Shown here piece by piece: positions 19,443 to 31,260 of a DNA stretch of 64,000 nucleotides; position 1 is the first letter of the stretch, and each line of letters begins with the position of its first letter. Position numbers and translations under genes: made by a program. The stretch is taken from NCBI GenBank assembly GCA_963693085.1, contig OY856413.1:102064801-102128800 (forward strand). Direction: 5' to 3'. The notes beneath the pieces were generated by a model that saw only the letters and a program-made list of their open reading frames with translations, did not search any database and was not told where the DNA came from. The DNA is from Alisma plantago-aquatica (Eukaryota; Streptophyta; Magnoliopsida; Alismatales; Alismataceae).

Positions 19443-19697
19443 GTTAGTAGCGACCAATATGACTGATGACTATAGCAACCACTAAATAATCTATAGTGAC
19501 TATTACTCTTTCTCTTAAGCGTTTGGATCTCTAGTCCCTTTTTCATCTATTGTGACTACTACACTCTCCCTCTTAAGTGTAGCAGCCACAAATACCCCTT
19601 CTAAGTGTTGCGACCGCTACCTTTTTTATCTGTAGCAACCACTACACTCTTTCTGCTTCGCCCACCACGAAAAACCATTCATTTAAAGGTATAAATA
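19443..19697 (+). promoter_or_regulatory. Promoter-like block in E3 pol-env spacer
   Basis: Seven degenerate copies of a TAGCGACCA-type motif (variants TAGCAACCA, TAGTGACTA, TTGCGACCG) lie between 19443 and 19655 and are followed by TATAAATA at 19690-19697. The E3 3' LTR has the same motif family (39538-39745) followed by CCTATAAATA at 39772. The unit differs from that of E1, but the arrangement is the same. Confidence 0.5.
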
Positions 19698-19802
19698 GAA
19701 ATGTCCCTGATTTTTAAGAACAAGGAGGCACACGATATCATGAAGGTACATATTCATCTTCAATGTGCTATATAGGGATCAAATCCGCGTCGTCTCTCAT
19801 CT

Positions 19803-20360
19803 TGGAAGAACTTCAATATCACCCCAAAGGTCCTATAGGAAGAAGGAGGATCAGGGGATTGTGCGTTCATAGTATTGCATCTAATTGAAGCAGTCAGCAA
19901 AGGAATATCCTTTGAAGATCTTTTTCATGAAGACTTCCATAGACTTCATGGAAAATATGTGATGGAGGTGATATGTGATCGCCACTTTTTCAATGATCTA
20001 GATGCCCCCCAATTATATACCCTGCAGACTGCATATGGGGGTACCTCTTCCCGATAAGGTATCATGGCAGGAACGATTAAAGACCCTCTGGAAAGATCCT
20101 TCTGAACCGGAGAGGACAAACAAATGGAAAGCTAGGTGGCACCAAGATAACCAAGCACAAGAAAGGGCAATTCTAGAAGCTACCGCACAAAAACCAACAA
20201 CCATAGAGGAGAGGGAGATGGAAGAAGTAGAACAACAAGCACCACTACTTGAGAAGAGCACAAAAACACCTCCGCTCCCACTATGCACCCAACATAGAAA
20301 ACATCATATGAACAACAAAAAGAAGGGGGAATTAATGATGAAGAACCATAGGAGGTAAGG
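19803..20360 (+). pseudogene. Ulp1-like Cys segment of E3 third ORF
   Basis: GGSGDCAFIVLHLIEAVSKG (from about 19851), FEDLFHEDFHRLHGKYVMEV and ICDRHFF correspond to the E1 segment GSGDCAF ... FTELVAEDFH ... YVMELICDRRFF. DC is the expected catalytic Cys pair with Ala instead of Gly after it. The following frame, 20002-20358, is a Glu/Gln/Lys-rich tail (118 codons open). The N-terminal domain and coiled coil seen in E1 are missing here, so the ORF has lost most of its length. Confidence 0.6.
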
Positions 20361-20576
20361 CCATATGGGCCAACTAGAATAATAGAACCAACTTTTTAAA
20401 ACTTTAATAGGTGGGCTTGTGACGATCTAACCTGAGATTCACTCTTACTTACCATGGATAGACTAAAAGAGGATGATAATGGGGGGGGCGTTATCTTTTA
20501 AAGAGATGGAATATGCATACATAAAGATGACCTCTGAGACACTCTAAAGACAAGAAAATACTTATCTGTAAGTTTT

Positions 20577-20771
20577 ATGTACGCATACCAGTCACTATTG
20601 GGAGACAATATACCAAATGTACAGATGGCCTATCATTTTCTCATGGAGGATATACTACACCACAAAATTTTAGGAGAGAAGGAAAACCTGAAACTTCGTT
20701 TGTTGAATTTCCTCCCTAAATTTATATTCATTCCCATCCTCCTCGACAATCACTGCACACTACTTCTCTAA
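20577..20771 (+). pseudogene. Possible Ulp1 His-segment remnant, out of order
   Basis: A short open stretch ends FIFIPILLDNHCTLLL, which resembles the Ulp1 'vfiPi....HW.L.v' block with Cys in place of Trp. It lies after the Cys segment (19803-20360), whereas the normal order is His then Cys. It may be a rearranged or second partial copy, or a chance match. The rest of 20360-21220 shows nothing else I recognise. Confidence 0.35.
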
Positions 20772-21220
20772 AACTCCCCACATTGGGATTAAAACAGGCT
20801 TGGCAGACCAAAAAAACTTACCTACAAATCCTTTCCCGCATGCATGTGAGCCAACTAAAAGTCAAGAGGAATAAAATCATGAGATTTGTGCCCGAAAAGA
20901 TGTTGAAGGACTTTGCTCAGCTGGTGTATTTCTACAGTCAAGAATGCATATATGTCGTGTCTGATAGTGGATTGTAGAAGACAACTTTTACACACCTACA
21001 CTTTGAAGGGGATGTCACACAGCCACCTAGCAGGACATCAAGGCCCTATCAGCCAACACTATCTTTATGAAAGTAATATGGTTGTGCGAACCCGAGAAGG
21101 GTAGGAACACACACTAAAACCTTAGCCTCCAACACAATAGCTAGGATCTAATCAAAATAATATTTGGGTGTGAAAGCTACTCCTAGCAGGAGCCATTTAT
21201 GAGTACACCTAGTAACCAAG

Positions 21221-24200
21221 TGTAATGCCCCTGCCACCCGGTAACCCCCAGTTAAGGGAGACCAAGAGGTCATAGCCGTTATCCCAATTTTCCGGATCAA
21301 TGGTTTGACAAATAATCAATAATAATTATTAAATTCTATCGAGACTATACTGAAAAGATGTAATAAAATAAAACTTTACATACCTTTTTAAAAACTTAGA
21401 TATCTAACTTCTATCTACAAATGGAAAATACTGTAACTAATCATCCTTGCACTTTAATTCTTATTTTCACAACATGCCACTTTACTATTTGTCCTTTTCA
21501 AACTTGTACCTAAAACACCAACAAACAAAATGTCGGTCATCATAAATGAATATGCCAGTATGTGGGGACAACCAAACAATTGTGCAACTAATTGTAACAA
21601 CATATTGCAAACAATTATGGTTTAGCAAGCCAACTTTACATTTTAAACATAACTACTCAATCCATGCATACCCTAGCCTCTACGCTATCCCTGCAGTGGA
21701 CTTGGATACTACCGCTCATAGGGTAGATCCCAAATAACCTTGCATGATCCTACCTAATAGGTAGATCAATATCTAGGGTTGAAGAGTTGCATGGCACTAC
21801 CCATAGGTAACCCAATCACTAACTCATTTGAACAGTCACATGGCACTACCCATAGGTAGCCCAATAACTAACTCATGATGTGCTGAAGAGTCACATGGCA
21901 CTACCTAAAAGTAGCCCAATCACTGACTCATGATAGCCTGATGGTCCTACCTAGCAAGTAGACCATGTACTAGGTTACCCTTTTCATCATTAGCAAAGCC
22001 ACAAAGGAGGACCAGGATCTAAGCTAGTCATGTATACATATTTACAGTGATAATCATAGTCACTTTATAGTTGCATGAAATAAACGTCATCCAAGCAGTT
22101 ATTTTCAAGCAATCGATAAAACATCCGAGAATCGCCATGAAACTAAAGCGATTAACCATAAGTGTAACCACATACCTGATCCAGGGTAACTTGATGTCCA
22201 AGCAAGAATATTCAAGAACAATCAATCAAGCAATCAACAATATCCTAAAATTAATGCATAACATCCAAGTGTCATTGTTCTATTCAAAACATTCTCAAGA
22301 TCGACTTGGATTCCACCTTAGGATTTCTAGGCCAACTTTAGGGTTTTATTAGGGTTTTAGCCTCCATTATGCATCTATCACTTTTAATGCCCTTTTGGTC
22401 CACAAACCCTAATTTCAACATCATAAGCATACTTGACTGTCAATTAAGTCTAATATATCTCTTTTACACTAAAACTACCATCTTTATCCTTTTAAGTTAT
22501 GACACGATCATTAAAGCCAATTATCATCTTTGATTTCTTCCGAATTAACAACTCATAATTCATTATGGTCTAATTCACATATGGACTCTATTTATCACTA
22601 ATTCCACATTTATCCATTAGAAAACCCTAATTACCATATTAAGGGTATTTATCTACAATTAGAAACTTTTATACTCAAAATAGCTTAGAATCATCAAATC
22701 TCAGTTCTATCCATGGATTCAAACAATTAAAGCCATTAAGAATCATAATTACTAACATTAGGGTTTCAAGGCCAATTAAAGCTTATTCATGTACATGGAA
22801 TCCCTAATTTAAACCAACTATGCATAAAGATCATCCTTTTTGATCTAATTTGCCCTTTTTATTAACAACATGTTAATATCCCTTTAAACCATGCACATCA
22901 ATTTCCTAGATCCCCTAACATTAAAACTAGAGTTTCTTATTCATAAAAAGCATAAAAGTTACTAACATTGTGCACTTTTCGAACTAGAATGAAAACTAGT
23001 CTATACTAGTATTTCTATTGGATTCTTTGTATTTTTATGATCAACTTTCATATATAATATGCTTTAATCCGAGTTACCAAACTTTTTTAATGATTTTTCT
23101 AAATAATTTACCTCTGGACCAATAGGAGATCGCCACATAGGCGGCCCTCTCAGCGTGCGTCTCACTTTGCTTGCATCTCGATCCGGGTGATAATACACCT
23201 TTACCCCTGAGTTCTTGATCCAGAGTCACACATTCTCGGGGGTAGGGAGGTCATTTCCTCCTTTCCATCTTTAACCTTGCGTTAGCCCTTCTTGTGAGCT
23301 AGCGGTAGATTGTGGTCAACCAGCGAGTCGACTCTGTGCATTTCTCCACTTGAGCACAAGCCAACATGACCTCCATCTTTGTCTTGGCATCCCAGACTCA
23401 AGACACCCCTCCATTGCTTCGTTGCTCAACCAGATCAGCGGGACGACAAAGTTCTTCTTCGACGAGAAGCTACTGCTAGGTAGGGGTTAAGATCACAACC
23501 AAGGACCAAATTGGAAGCACTGGCGAGTTCGTCGACTCTGCACAAATGTATTGAGATGTTTGGGGCTCTCCCAGATGGCGTGTAAGACCCCTATATATAG
23601 GGTAGGCTGACAAAGAGATCCCAACCGGATTTGGGCATTTTGCTTGGTGTCCACGAAACCTTCCAAAACATAGGTCTCTTAGGTTTGGATTCTTCTCCTG
23701 AATCTACTGGACTAATTTCCTTAATGATTCGTCCATTATCTTGTAAGATATTGGTTTTGGAAAGTCCCCCCCCCCCTTAACCTCCTATTTCCTTGTCCGA
23801 TCGAGGAAGGTGACAACACAACCTATGTTGGATACGAATCCAACGACTGTGGTGTCACACGTCTATATCAACTATAGTTCTATTAGGAAATAAAATCATG
23901 ACATTTACTATGATTATTTGATTATCCATTGACTTTAGGAAAACTTGCTAAAACCATATATCTCTCCTCATTTATCCTTTTTCACCCAAATTTTAAAGGA
24001 AAGTCTATAAAGACTTGCTCCACTTATATTCCAAATTTGGGACTCAAACTCAAAAGGAAAGATGCTTTTCTTCCCATGCAAGTTATCTAATAATAAGACA
24101 TATGTTAAACATATTTTCTCTCTCTTATCTTTCTATTTTCTTTATTTGGATTCATTTTACCATTACAAACCTTGTGGATACGAAAATCCACCCATGATGA

Positions 24201-24626
24201 CTCAATAAAACATCTTTCCACTTATATTCCATATTTTATAATTATCTCCAATTTCCTTCTTAATAAAGCAATATTTAATTGATCTTTTCTCTTTCTTGTT
24301 ACATTATCTTTGCAAATTGGACTCCTTGGAACCCAAGGAACCCAAAAGGCACGAAATCCACCTTTTGGGAATATTCCTTTTCCTTCTAGAGGTTTCTACA
24401 TCATTCTTTTCTCCATTTCTAAATTATTCATTTACTAATTGAATTTCCTTTTTCTTTTCCTTATTGTTGGGCCCAATAGCCAATAAGACCAATGAAACAA
24501 CCAAGAAAGGCTATTTACAAACGAAATTCATGCATTCAATCAAATGACATCATAATTTGTTGATATATCTTTAATAGGAGAAATTACATTTCTCCCCAAA
24601 AGAATCTGAAAATTGGGGTTGTAACA
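21221..24626 (-). repeat. E4 3' LTR
   Basis: The plus strand begins TGTAATGCCCCTGCC and ends GGGGTTGTAACA. It is the partner of 35630-39033 and is bounded on the left by CCAAG. A C-run of about 11 near 23767-23777 is unique to this copy, a small length difference from the right LTR. Confidence 0.9.
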
Positions 24627-24642
24627 TCCTTCCCCTCTTATA
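24627..24642 (-). other. E4 polypurine tract
   Basis: The minus strand reads TATAAGAGGGGAAGGA immediately before the TGTTACAACCCC start of the 3' LTR. Confidence 0.82.
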
Positions 24643-24659
24643 AGAATTTGTCCCTCAAA

Positions 24660-25700
24660 ATTCCATCAAGCATGCAAACAATTCAGTATAAGACTTGTCC
24701 ATGTCCATCATTGGCCCCTATGTGGCTTTACCCTATACATGGCGCTTCCAAAGAACCTTTATCATCACATATTATTTTCTCTGAGTTCTTTCACCTTGGC
24801 ATCTAGAATCCTCACGGGTGACTCAGGACATTTCAGCCTCCCTCGGGGCTCACTAGGTTCATTGCTCAGCACATGGCTCGGGTACCTCACATAGTGCTCT
24901 AAATTGGACACATGGAACTCATCATATCACATTATCCTGAGGGGTAAGGCTAAACATAACCATCTCCACCAATCCATCTATAATGGATCCATGTATCGGG
25001 AACCCAACTTTTTTAGCTATAGCTCAGAGGGGTTGGATTTTCATATCACATTATCTCCCACAGTGAACTGCATGTCAGTCTACTTTGCATCCTCTTACGA
25101 CTCATGTCGTCCCTGTGCTCTTTTTCAGCCATTGCACGATCAAAGCGACTTCATTTGCACACACTGTGGTCTTTTTCGAATCTTCGCGAGATCCCTTCAC
25201 CAACATTATCTTAATGAAGTGGTGACCGAAACAACCTCCCTTATAGAGCTTCTTTACATTACAATATTGGCTATGGTGGTTATCATCACATCTTACATAG
25301 GACAAGAACTGTCTCTATGTATCACCCTAAATGAGCACACATGCTCTCATCAGACCCTCTAGTCTGGATTATACTAACCATTAGTAAGGGGTGATAAACT
25401 GTACTAACATCGAGTTCTTCATGTACCTACTTCCACCTCATGGAAGTGAATCTTTAGGTCACACTCAAGAACTGTTGAACTCGTATCATGGTATAGTTGA
25501 ACCATCTCTCTTACATGTAGTTCAATCGGATCTGTCTCCCAATAGTATTCTCTCTTTCTCTTAGATCATGTCATCTAGGTAAGGCAATCTACCATAACCC
25601 ATATTGCATCTTGACCTTCTTCGGTCCATGGGAGACTTACCACAACATCCATAATGATGAACTCCCAATCCCTCTCGGGGACTCTTTATCCTCTATGTCA
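24660..25700 (-). pseudogene. E4 integrase remnant and pol tail
   Basis: On the minus strand WEFIIMDVVVSLPWTEEGQD then AIWVMVDCLT (about 25690-25580) matches the integrase 'PMDFVMGLPRT..G.DAIWVIVDRLT' block. Further along come an IVRLHGVPSS-like stretch, a CKEALxGRLFRSPLH block like 'YEALYGRRCRSPLCW' (about 25270-25220), and near the end PESPVRILDAKVKEL (24785-24830) followed by KVLWKRHV and SYTELF. Many stops; no functional frame. The tail is typical of Del/Tekay-type pol. Confidence 0.7.
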
Positions 25701-28700
25701 ACTCTTGTTCGTCCTTCACCTCCTGGCATGCATGGCGACTAGCCACATGCAACTTCATCTTAGGCATCCAAAGTACTACCACAACTTACTATCTTAGTAT
25801 TACCACAGTGTATGGTGAACTTAAAATCATGATTCCCTATAAGTCATGATTCCTCAAGGTTGATTCCTTAGAAACCCTAAAACACTCTAGTCGTGGGTTT
25901 CGTCACCTTCTTTTCTAGAGAAGTGCATCTGAGGTTCTTACCACCAACCTTCTATTTCATCAAACTCTAGGCTAGCTCACCCAGCCACCACTAACTCGAC
26001 CAATGGGTCTTAGTTGTATCTAAGTGTTAGCTATAAAAGTCTCACCATCTATTCCAGCCTCTCTACTAGCTAAACAAGATAGTCCACTACCATCTTACAT
26101 ACTCATTTGTTCGGTAACGGTGATGATAGGAACCTTCATGTATTTCACTTATTAGCTCATTTCAAACTCTAAGTCTATCTTCATCAAGAAAACTCTGAGC
26201 TCATCCTCTTGGTTCTCAAACTCAACCTTGTATAACTCATATATTCACATAGCTCATGATAAAACATCCTCATAAGATGACTACCTTAGTTCTCTTGATG
26301 TTTGTAAACCATCCACATATCATACACTCCACAAAGGTACTCTATTATCTCTATCCTCATACATCATAGCAATGTTTCCACTCACATCATCTTTATCCTT
26401 GGTGTATGGCATGTGTACTGTCCTATCTCTCACCCCCATAATACAAGGAAATAAGCATTTGGCGGCCATCTAAACACAAAGTTCTTCCTATTCCAAGAGT
26501 AGAGATGGTATATTCCACATTGCCAATACACCTTCAAATCTAAGTTGAAACGTGCAACACATGTCCCTACATCATGATCATCTCGATATCAAAGTTACTT
26601 CTATGAAAAACTGATCTCGAACCCACATGGGTCACCACACAATCCTTGGTCATCTCCTCTAGGTTTGTAGGGTGTCGACACTTTTGGAGTTATCCCTCTT
26701 TCCTTATGCATCCAGAGAGTGCCCTCCTCATCTGCCCTTTGGGTCCCATGAGTTCATGAAGGTGCTCAATCTCCTAACCCATGGCCCTCAGACAATGATA
26801 GTTGTTACCTCCCGTCCATATGGTCATGTGCAACTGGGGAATTAGGCAACTCCTACTCTCATCGATCTTATCCCTACCCGACCCTAGGATGGACTTAGGA
26901 TCAAAACATAGAATATATCCAACTTGAAACCTTACCCAAGTCTTCATCATCTCTCTCAAAATTCATGGTCTAACTTAAATCCTTTCATATGGATCATGGT
27001 GACCTATCTACCTTGGTCAGGCCCCATACTGGCTACCTCCATGGTAACACATCCACATGCACTTAGAGATGGTTATCTATGGGTCTGTAGGTTTCATTCT
27101 CATACTATGTACTCTTCACTTAGCTTCTCAAGATCCTATGAGACCTCTTTAGGTTACCCTAAACCTAACAAAAGTTGATTCATACCCTACAGAAGGGTCC
27201 TCTCCCAGGATGGGAGGAAACTATATCTTGATAGTAGCAAAAGTCACAAATGTCCCTATGTCCATGGTTTACACCCACATGAGCATTCTTAGCCCTAGCA
27301 AGCTACTAAGGCACGTAGCTAACAAGAAGACCACCTACTAAACCATGCTAGGTCTCCCTGATAGGTCATACTTGTTTCTATTCCTTAACATTGAACCATC
27401 ATCATACATACATATGTCACCAACCTATAAGTAGGGGTTCATCAAACATACACCTTAATACAAGAGGTTTCCTTTTCCTCTAAACATGAGGGGTGCCATG
27501 CTTGAATCTATAGAAAACTCAAATCTCATCATGAGGATTAGGTGCACCAGGTACTACTACTTCCCCTCTTAGGTCTAGGAACCCTAGGTTCACTTTTCTA
27601 CAAACGATGTCCAACTGCCTATTCAACCTTTTAACCACGAACCAAGCATGTACAAGGTATGTCATGCACTTTCTATTATCCTTCTACTTGAATGAAACCT
27701 CAGAGTTGAGTCCTCCTCAAGGACAACCAACTAGGTATAAGGCCTCATGACTTGTTACTAAACCTCCTCAGGGTCTAAGGAACTCTTCTTCCTATCCTTA
27801 TAAGGTAAGCACCTATATCATCTGCACATAGGTACCATCAACCTCACCCTTCTTCTTGGGTTTAGTTCCTCTAAATGCAACCAAGAACCACAAGGACCAT
27901 GCACGAGGCAACCACAACCATCCAGTTAGGTCATAACATACTCAACTTCTCAGGGTTCCTCATATTCTGGAGTCTAAGCTTCCATTGTTCTTGCTCGAGT
28001 CTTTCTCTCCCTCTCTAGAGCTAACCCTACAGACAACCTTGCCACTGGAGGTTCTCTTTCTAAGGTGGATCAAGCTCATATGCATACACCTACATGAGTG
28101 AAACGTATGATCAAACCTATGTTCGCTCAGGATTATCCATACCCCTTTATGTTTATAACATAAGCTATCCAACATGCCTTTCTGGCTAGGGTTTTGAACT
28201 ACTGCCAGCACTACAGACGTACTCAAGGTGCATATTATGCCATGCTCATATCAGCCCATAGGGTTTCTATAGGGTCATCACTAACCTCATCAATTAAGGG
28301 GTTATCCTTTACCCTAACATGCACGACCCTACCAGGGTTGGGTCACCCAAAAGTCACTAAGTCAACCAACCTCACATAGCTCATATTTCTCATAGGTATC
28401 CAAAACCAAAAGCATGTCAACCCACACACAGGATCGACCATGGCATCTAACTCATCATGCCATCTCTCTCTCTAACCACCATGTAGGGTTTGGGTTAGCA
28501 TCATCCTCATAAGATGTGCCAGGTCTCCACCTATAATGGAGGTCTCTTCCTCCAAGACTAACTCTACTTCATCCTCCTGACAAAAAGGTCTAACCTCAGG
28601 TCTCTCCTGAGGGCATGACAACACATGTCATACGACCTAAGCATGCAACTATTCTTTAGTTTATGTTTAAACTATTAAGCTTATGTCCATGACATCTTAT

Positions 28701-28904
28701 TTACATGCTTTTAATTAATTTGGTGGAGGATTCCTTAACCTATACATACCCTGACCTCAAGAGGGTGAGGAAGAGAGAGAAACCCTAAACCTTAGAATCT
28801 TAACAGAATTAGGGTTGACAAGGGACAACAATAGATGAGAGAGTCCTAAAAGGTATCTTATTTTGAGTCAAATCCTAAGATGTTGGCCAGGCAGTCACAC
28901 AGAT
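25700..28904 (-). pseudogene. E4 degenerate internal region (gag to RNase H expected)
   Basis: By position this should hold gag, protease, RT and RNase H of E4. I could not recognise catalytic blocks with confidence; all frames are broken. A segment at about 28690-28800 on the minus strand matches the E5 leader/gag area at 61690-61750 (both have GGAATCCTC and a GATGTCATGGACATAA run in the same order). Confidence 0.5.
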
Positions 28905-29345
28905 CACTAGTACAGAAACATCATTCAATGTCACTTTTCTGGGCGTCGATTATTTAGGAAAACCGACGCCTATAACGTTCAGCGTCAGTGATGTAGGTCA
29001 TCCGACGTCTATAGCCAAGACATGGGTACCGCTTTGCATTCAACGTCGGCTGGATAACAAACAACCGATGCCTAAAATCGCCCGCGAAATCCAATTTTCG
29101 ACCGAAAAAATTTTGGCACATACAACGTCGGTTTTTTACCAACAAAACTGACGCCTTTCTAAAATGAAATTTTGCACGAAAAGTTCCAGCTTAGGTGTCG
29201 GTTATCCTTTGATAACCGACGCCGATAATGGTTCCTGCCAAATTATTTAGGGCAAAATTTGCCTAATTGGACGTCGTTTGTTAAGGAACAACCGATGCCA
29301 AAGACTTTAGGTGTCGTTTGTATTTGATAACCGACGCCTTTTACG
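28905..29345 (+). repeat. CACTA left subterminal repeats
   Basis: At least five short palindromic pairs of the form GGCGTCGGTTAT...ATAACCGACGCC with variants (CAACGTCGGCT, AGGTGTCGGTTAT, GGACGTCGTTTG). In En/Spm such subterminal motifs bind the TnpA-type protein. The right side, 34995-35425, has the same family. Confidence 0.8.
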
Positions 29346-29394
29346 AACTTAATAGACCCACGATCGATCGCATTTGTTCCCCTTTCCTATTTCA

Positions 29395-29660
29395 TTGTCT
29401 TCATCGCCCGCTAGCTTCTGCTCGATCGCCTGCTAGCTGCCTGCTGGTTCTCGCCGTCTCCGATGCTGCCTCGCCTCACCGTCGCTGCCGACGCTGTTGC
29501 TGCTCTGCGCCACCACCAACGCTACTGCTGCTGCTGCTTCTTCCTGCATCGCCGCCGCCGCCCTAGCTCCGTCTTGTGTCGCCGCCGCTTCCCGCTCCTT
29601 CCTCCCTTCTCACGCCCACCGCGCCACACCACCTAGCTTCGGTCTGCTCTCCAGGTATTA
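29395..29660 (+). other. GC-rich block inside CACTA
   Basis: A C/G-rich stretch with CGCCGCCGCC, GCTGCTGCTGCTTC and CTCGCCGTC runs, unlike the AT-rich surroundings. It carries an 82-codon open frame (29318-29566) rich in Ser, Pro, Cys and Leu with no known domain. It may be the untranslated first exon of the TNP2 gene or a captured host exon. Confidence 0.4.
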
Positions 29661-29710
29661 GCCGCGCGTAGCCTCTGTTCTTCTTTCTCCCTAGCTTTTT
29701 ACCTACATGC

Positions 29711-29836
29711 AGCAAACACAGTCGTGACTGTGTTGGCCTACCACAACTGTGCTGGGCAGCACGACCATTCTGGACAGAACGACCGTGCTTCCCAACACGG
29801 CCGTGGTAGGCCAACACAACCACGACCGTGTTTGCT
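29711..29836 (+). repeat. Imperfect inverted repeat with ACGGCCGTG motifs
   Basis: AGCAAACACAGTCGTG... at the left pairs with ...CACGACCGTGTTTGCT at the right, and TGTTGGCCTACCACA pairs with the GTGGTAGGCCAACACA part. The inner segment adds further CACGACC / ACGGCCGTG copies. It can fold to a long hairpin. Confidence 0.65.
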
Positions 29837-30087
29837 GTTGGTAAGCATATGAACAAATCTATATGTAATGCTTTATGTAAATTCTAGGATACGAACAAAT
29901 CTTTTGCTTGCATATATTTGTGCTTCTAATCCTAATGCTTGACCTAATTCAGTAAATTTTGATGCATGTTGAAATAAGATTTAAACTTGTCCATTCTAGC
30001 ATCCTAATTTGATTTGATTAAACCCTAACATTGATGAAACCCTAACATCAATTGTGATGAAACCCTAACATGTACATATCTATTATT

Positions 30088-30825
30088 GTGTTTGTTGGCC
30101 TAGAAACCCATCCAAGATTTACTCATTAGGAGTAAATCTTGGATAGTCCCCGGTTTGGGACTGTTCTTGAACACCTAATCTCACTTAGAATGTAAGTGTA
30201 TAATGTGTATTGGGTTTTTGAGAAAATTTCGGTAGCATTTCCTCGTTTGTTCTCTAAGTACATATGTACTTAGAGAACAGTGGGGAAATGCTGCCGAAAT
30301 TTTCTTGAAAACCCAATACACATTATACACTTACTAGTGAGATTAGGTGTTCAAGGATGGGATATGTGGTACACATTTATTATATATAAGAATGACATCA
30401 CATGTGTTTGTTGGCCTAGAAACCTGTCCAAGATTTACTCATTAGGAGTAAATCTTGGATATTCCTCAGTTTGGGACTGTTCGTGAACACCTAATCTCAC
30501 TTAGGATGTAAGTGTATAATGTGTATTGGGTTTTCGAGAAAATTTCGGCAGCATTTCATCGTTTGTTCTCTAAGTACATATGTACTTAGAGAACAGTGGG
30601 GAAATGCTGCCGAAATTTTCTCGAAAACCCAATACACATTATACACTTACTAGTGAGATTAGGTGTTCAAGGATGTGATAGGTGGTACACATTTATTATA
30701 TATAAGAATGACATCACATGTGTTTGTTGGCCTAGAAACCCATCCAAGATTTACTCATTAGGAGTAAATCTTGGATAGTCCCCGGTTTGGGACTGTTCTT
30801 GAACACCTAATCTCACTAAATTATA
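30088..30825 (+). repeat. Tandem 315-bp foldback repeats in CACTA
   Basis: Two full copies and one partial of a unit starting TGTGTTTGTTGGCCTAGAAA (30088, 30403, 30719). Each full unit holds a small hairpin (CCAAGATTTACTC / GAGTAAATCTTGG) and a nearly perfect foldback of about 194 bp (30164-30357 and 30480-30673). The centre of each foldback is a perfect 32-bp palindrome with half-site TGTTCTCTAAGTACAT (30248-30279 and 30565-30596). Confidence 0.85.
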
Positions 30826-30844
30826 TATTGGCATCATAGGCGAA

Positions 30845-31080
30845 ACAAATATTCTATATCGATGATCCTGCAAATGCTAAATGGTCGGTTGTTCTTCATG
30901 GTAAAAGACAGTTCATTGAAGATTCTATAGATGAAGAAGAGTACTATGATAAGTATGATGACTCCAGTCCATTCTCAGTTGGGTTGCCAACTCCACAAAA
31001 TATTGAAGCTAATGATGACTTACATGTGCGCGGAGATCACAATGAAGGATTGTTAATTGATAAAAGATCACAATTTTAGA
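30845..31080 (+). pseudogene. TNP2-like transposase, C-terminal exon only
   Basis: After an acceptor-like ...GGCATCATAG the frame reads KQIFYIDDPANAKWSVVLHG, the tail region that follows DUF4216 in CACTA TNP2 transposases, then an acidic stretch (DSIDEEEYYDKYDD) and a stop near 31078. The catalytic Transposase_21 region is missing upstream, where the foldback repeats now lie. Confidence 0.65.
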
Positions 31081-31110
31081 GGCATGTATGTTTATAGAAG
31101 ATCACAATTT

Positions 31111-31246
31111 CTAGTTAATACAAATGCTAAATGTTTGCCTTTTTCTAGTTAATACAAATGATAAATGTTTGCCTTTTTCTAGTTAATACAAATGCTAAAT
31201 GTTTGCCTTTTTCTAGTTAATACAAATGCTAAATGTTTGCCTTTTT
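31111..31246 (+). repeat. 34-bp tandem repeat, four copies
   Basis: Four units starting CTAGTTAATACAAATGCTAA with one base difference in the second copy. They lie between the TNP2 end and the second CACTA gene, 14 bp before that gene's first exon. Confidence 0.9.
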
Positions 31247-31260
31247 AATGACATTTTCAG

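Noticed and set aside
24904..25362. 152-codon plus-strand frame as a gene
   Set aside because: It is antisense to the E4 integrase remnant and has no domain.
28905..28914. Left CACTA end read as CACTA with a 3-bp insertion relative to the right end
   Set aside because: Shifting the right end to CACCACTACAGAA gives equal-length termini and a matching GAT duplication, which needs fewer assumptions.
29318..29566. 82-codon GC-rich frame as a host gene
   Set aside because: Low-complexity Ser/Pro/Leu translation, no domain, inside the CACTA element.
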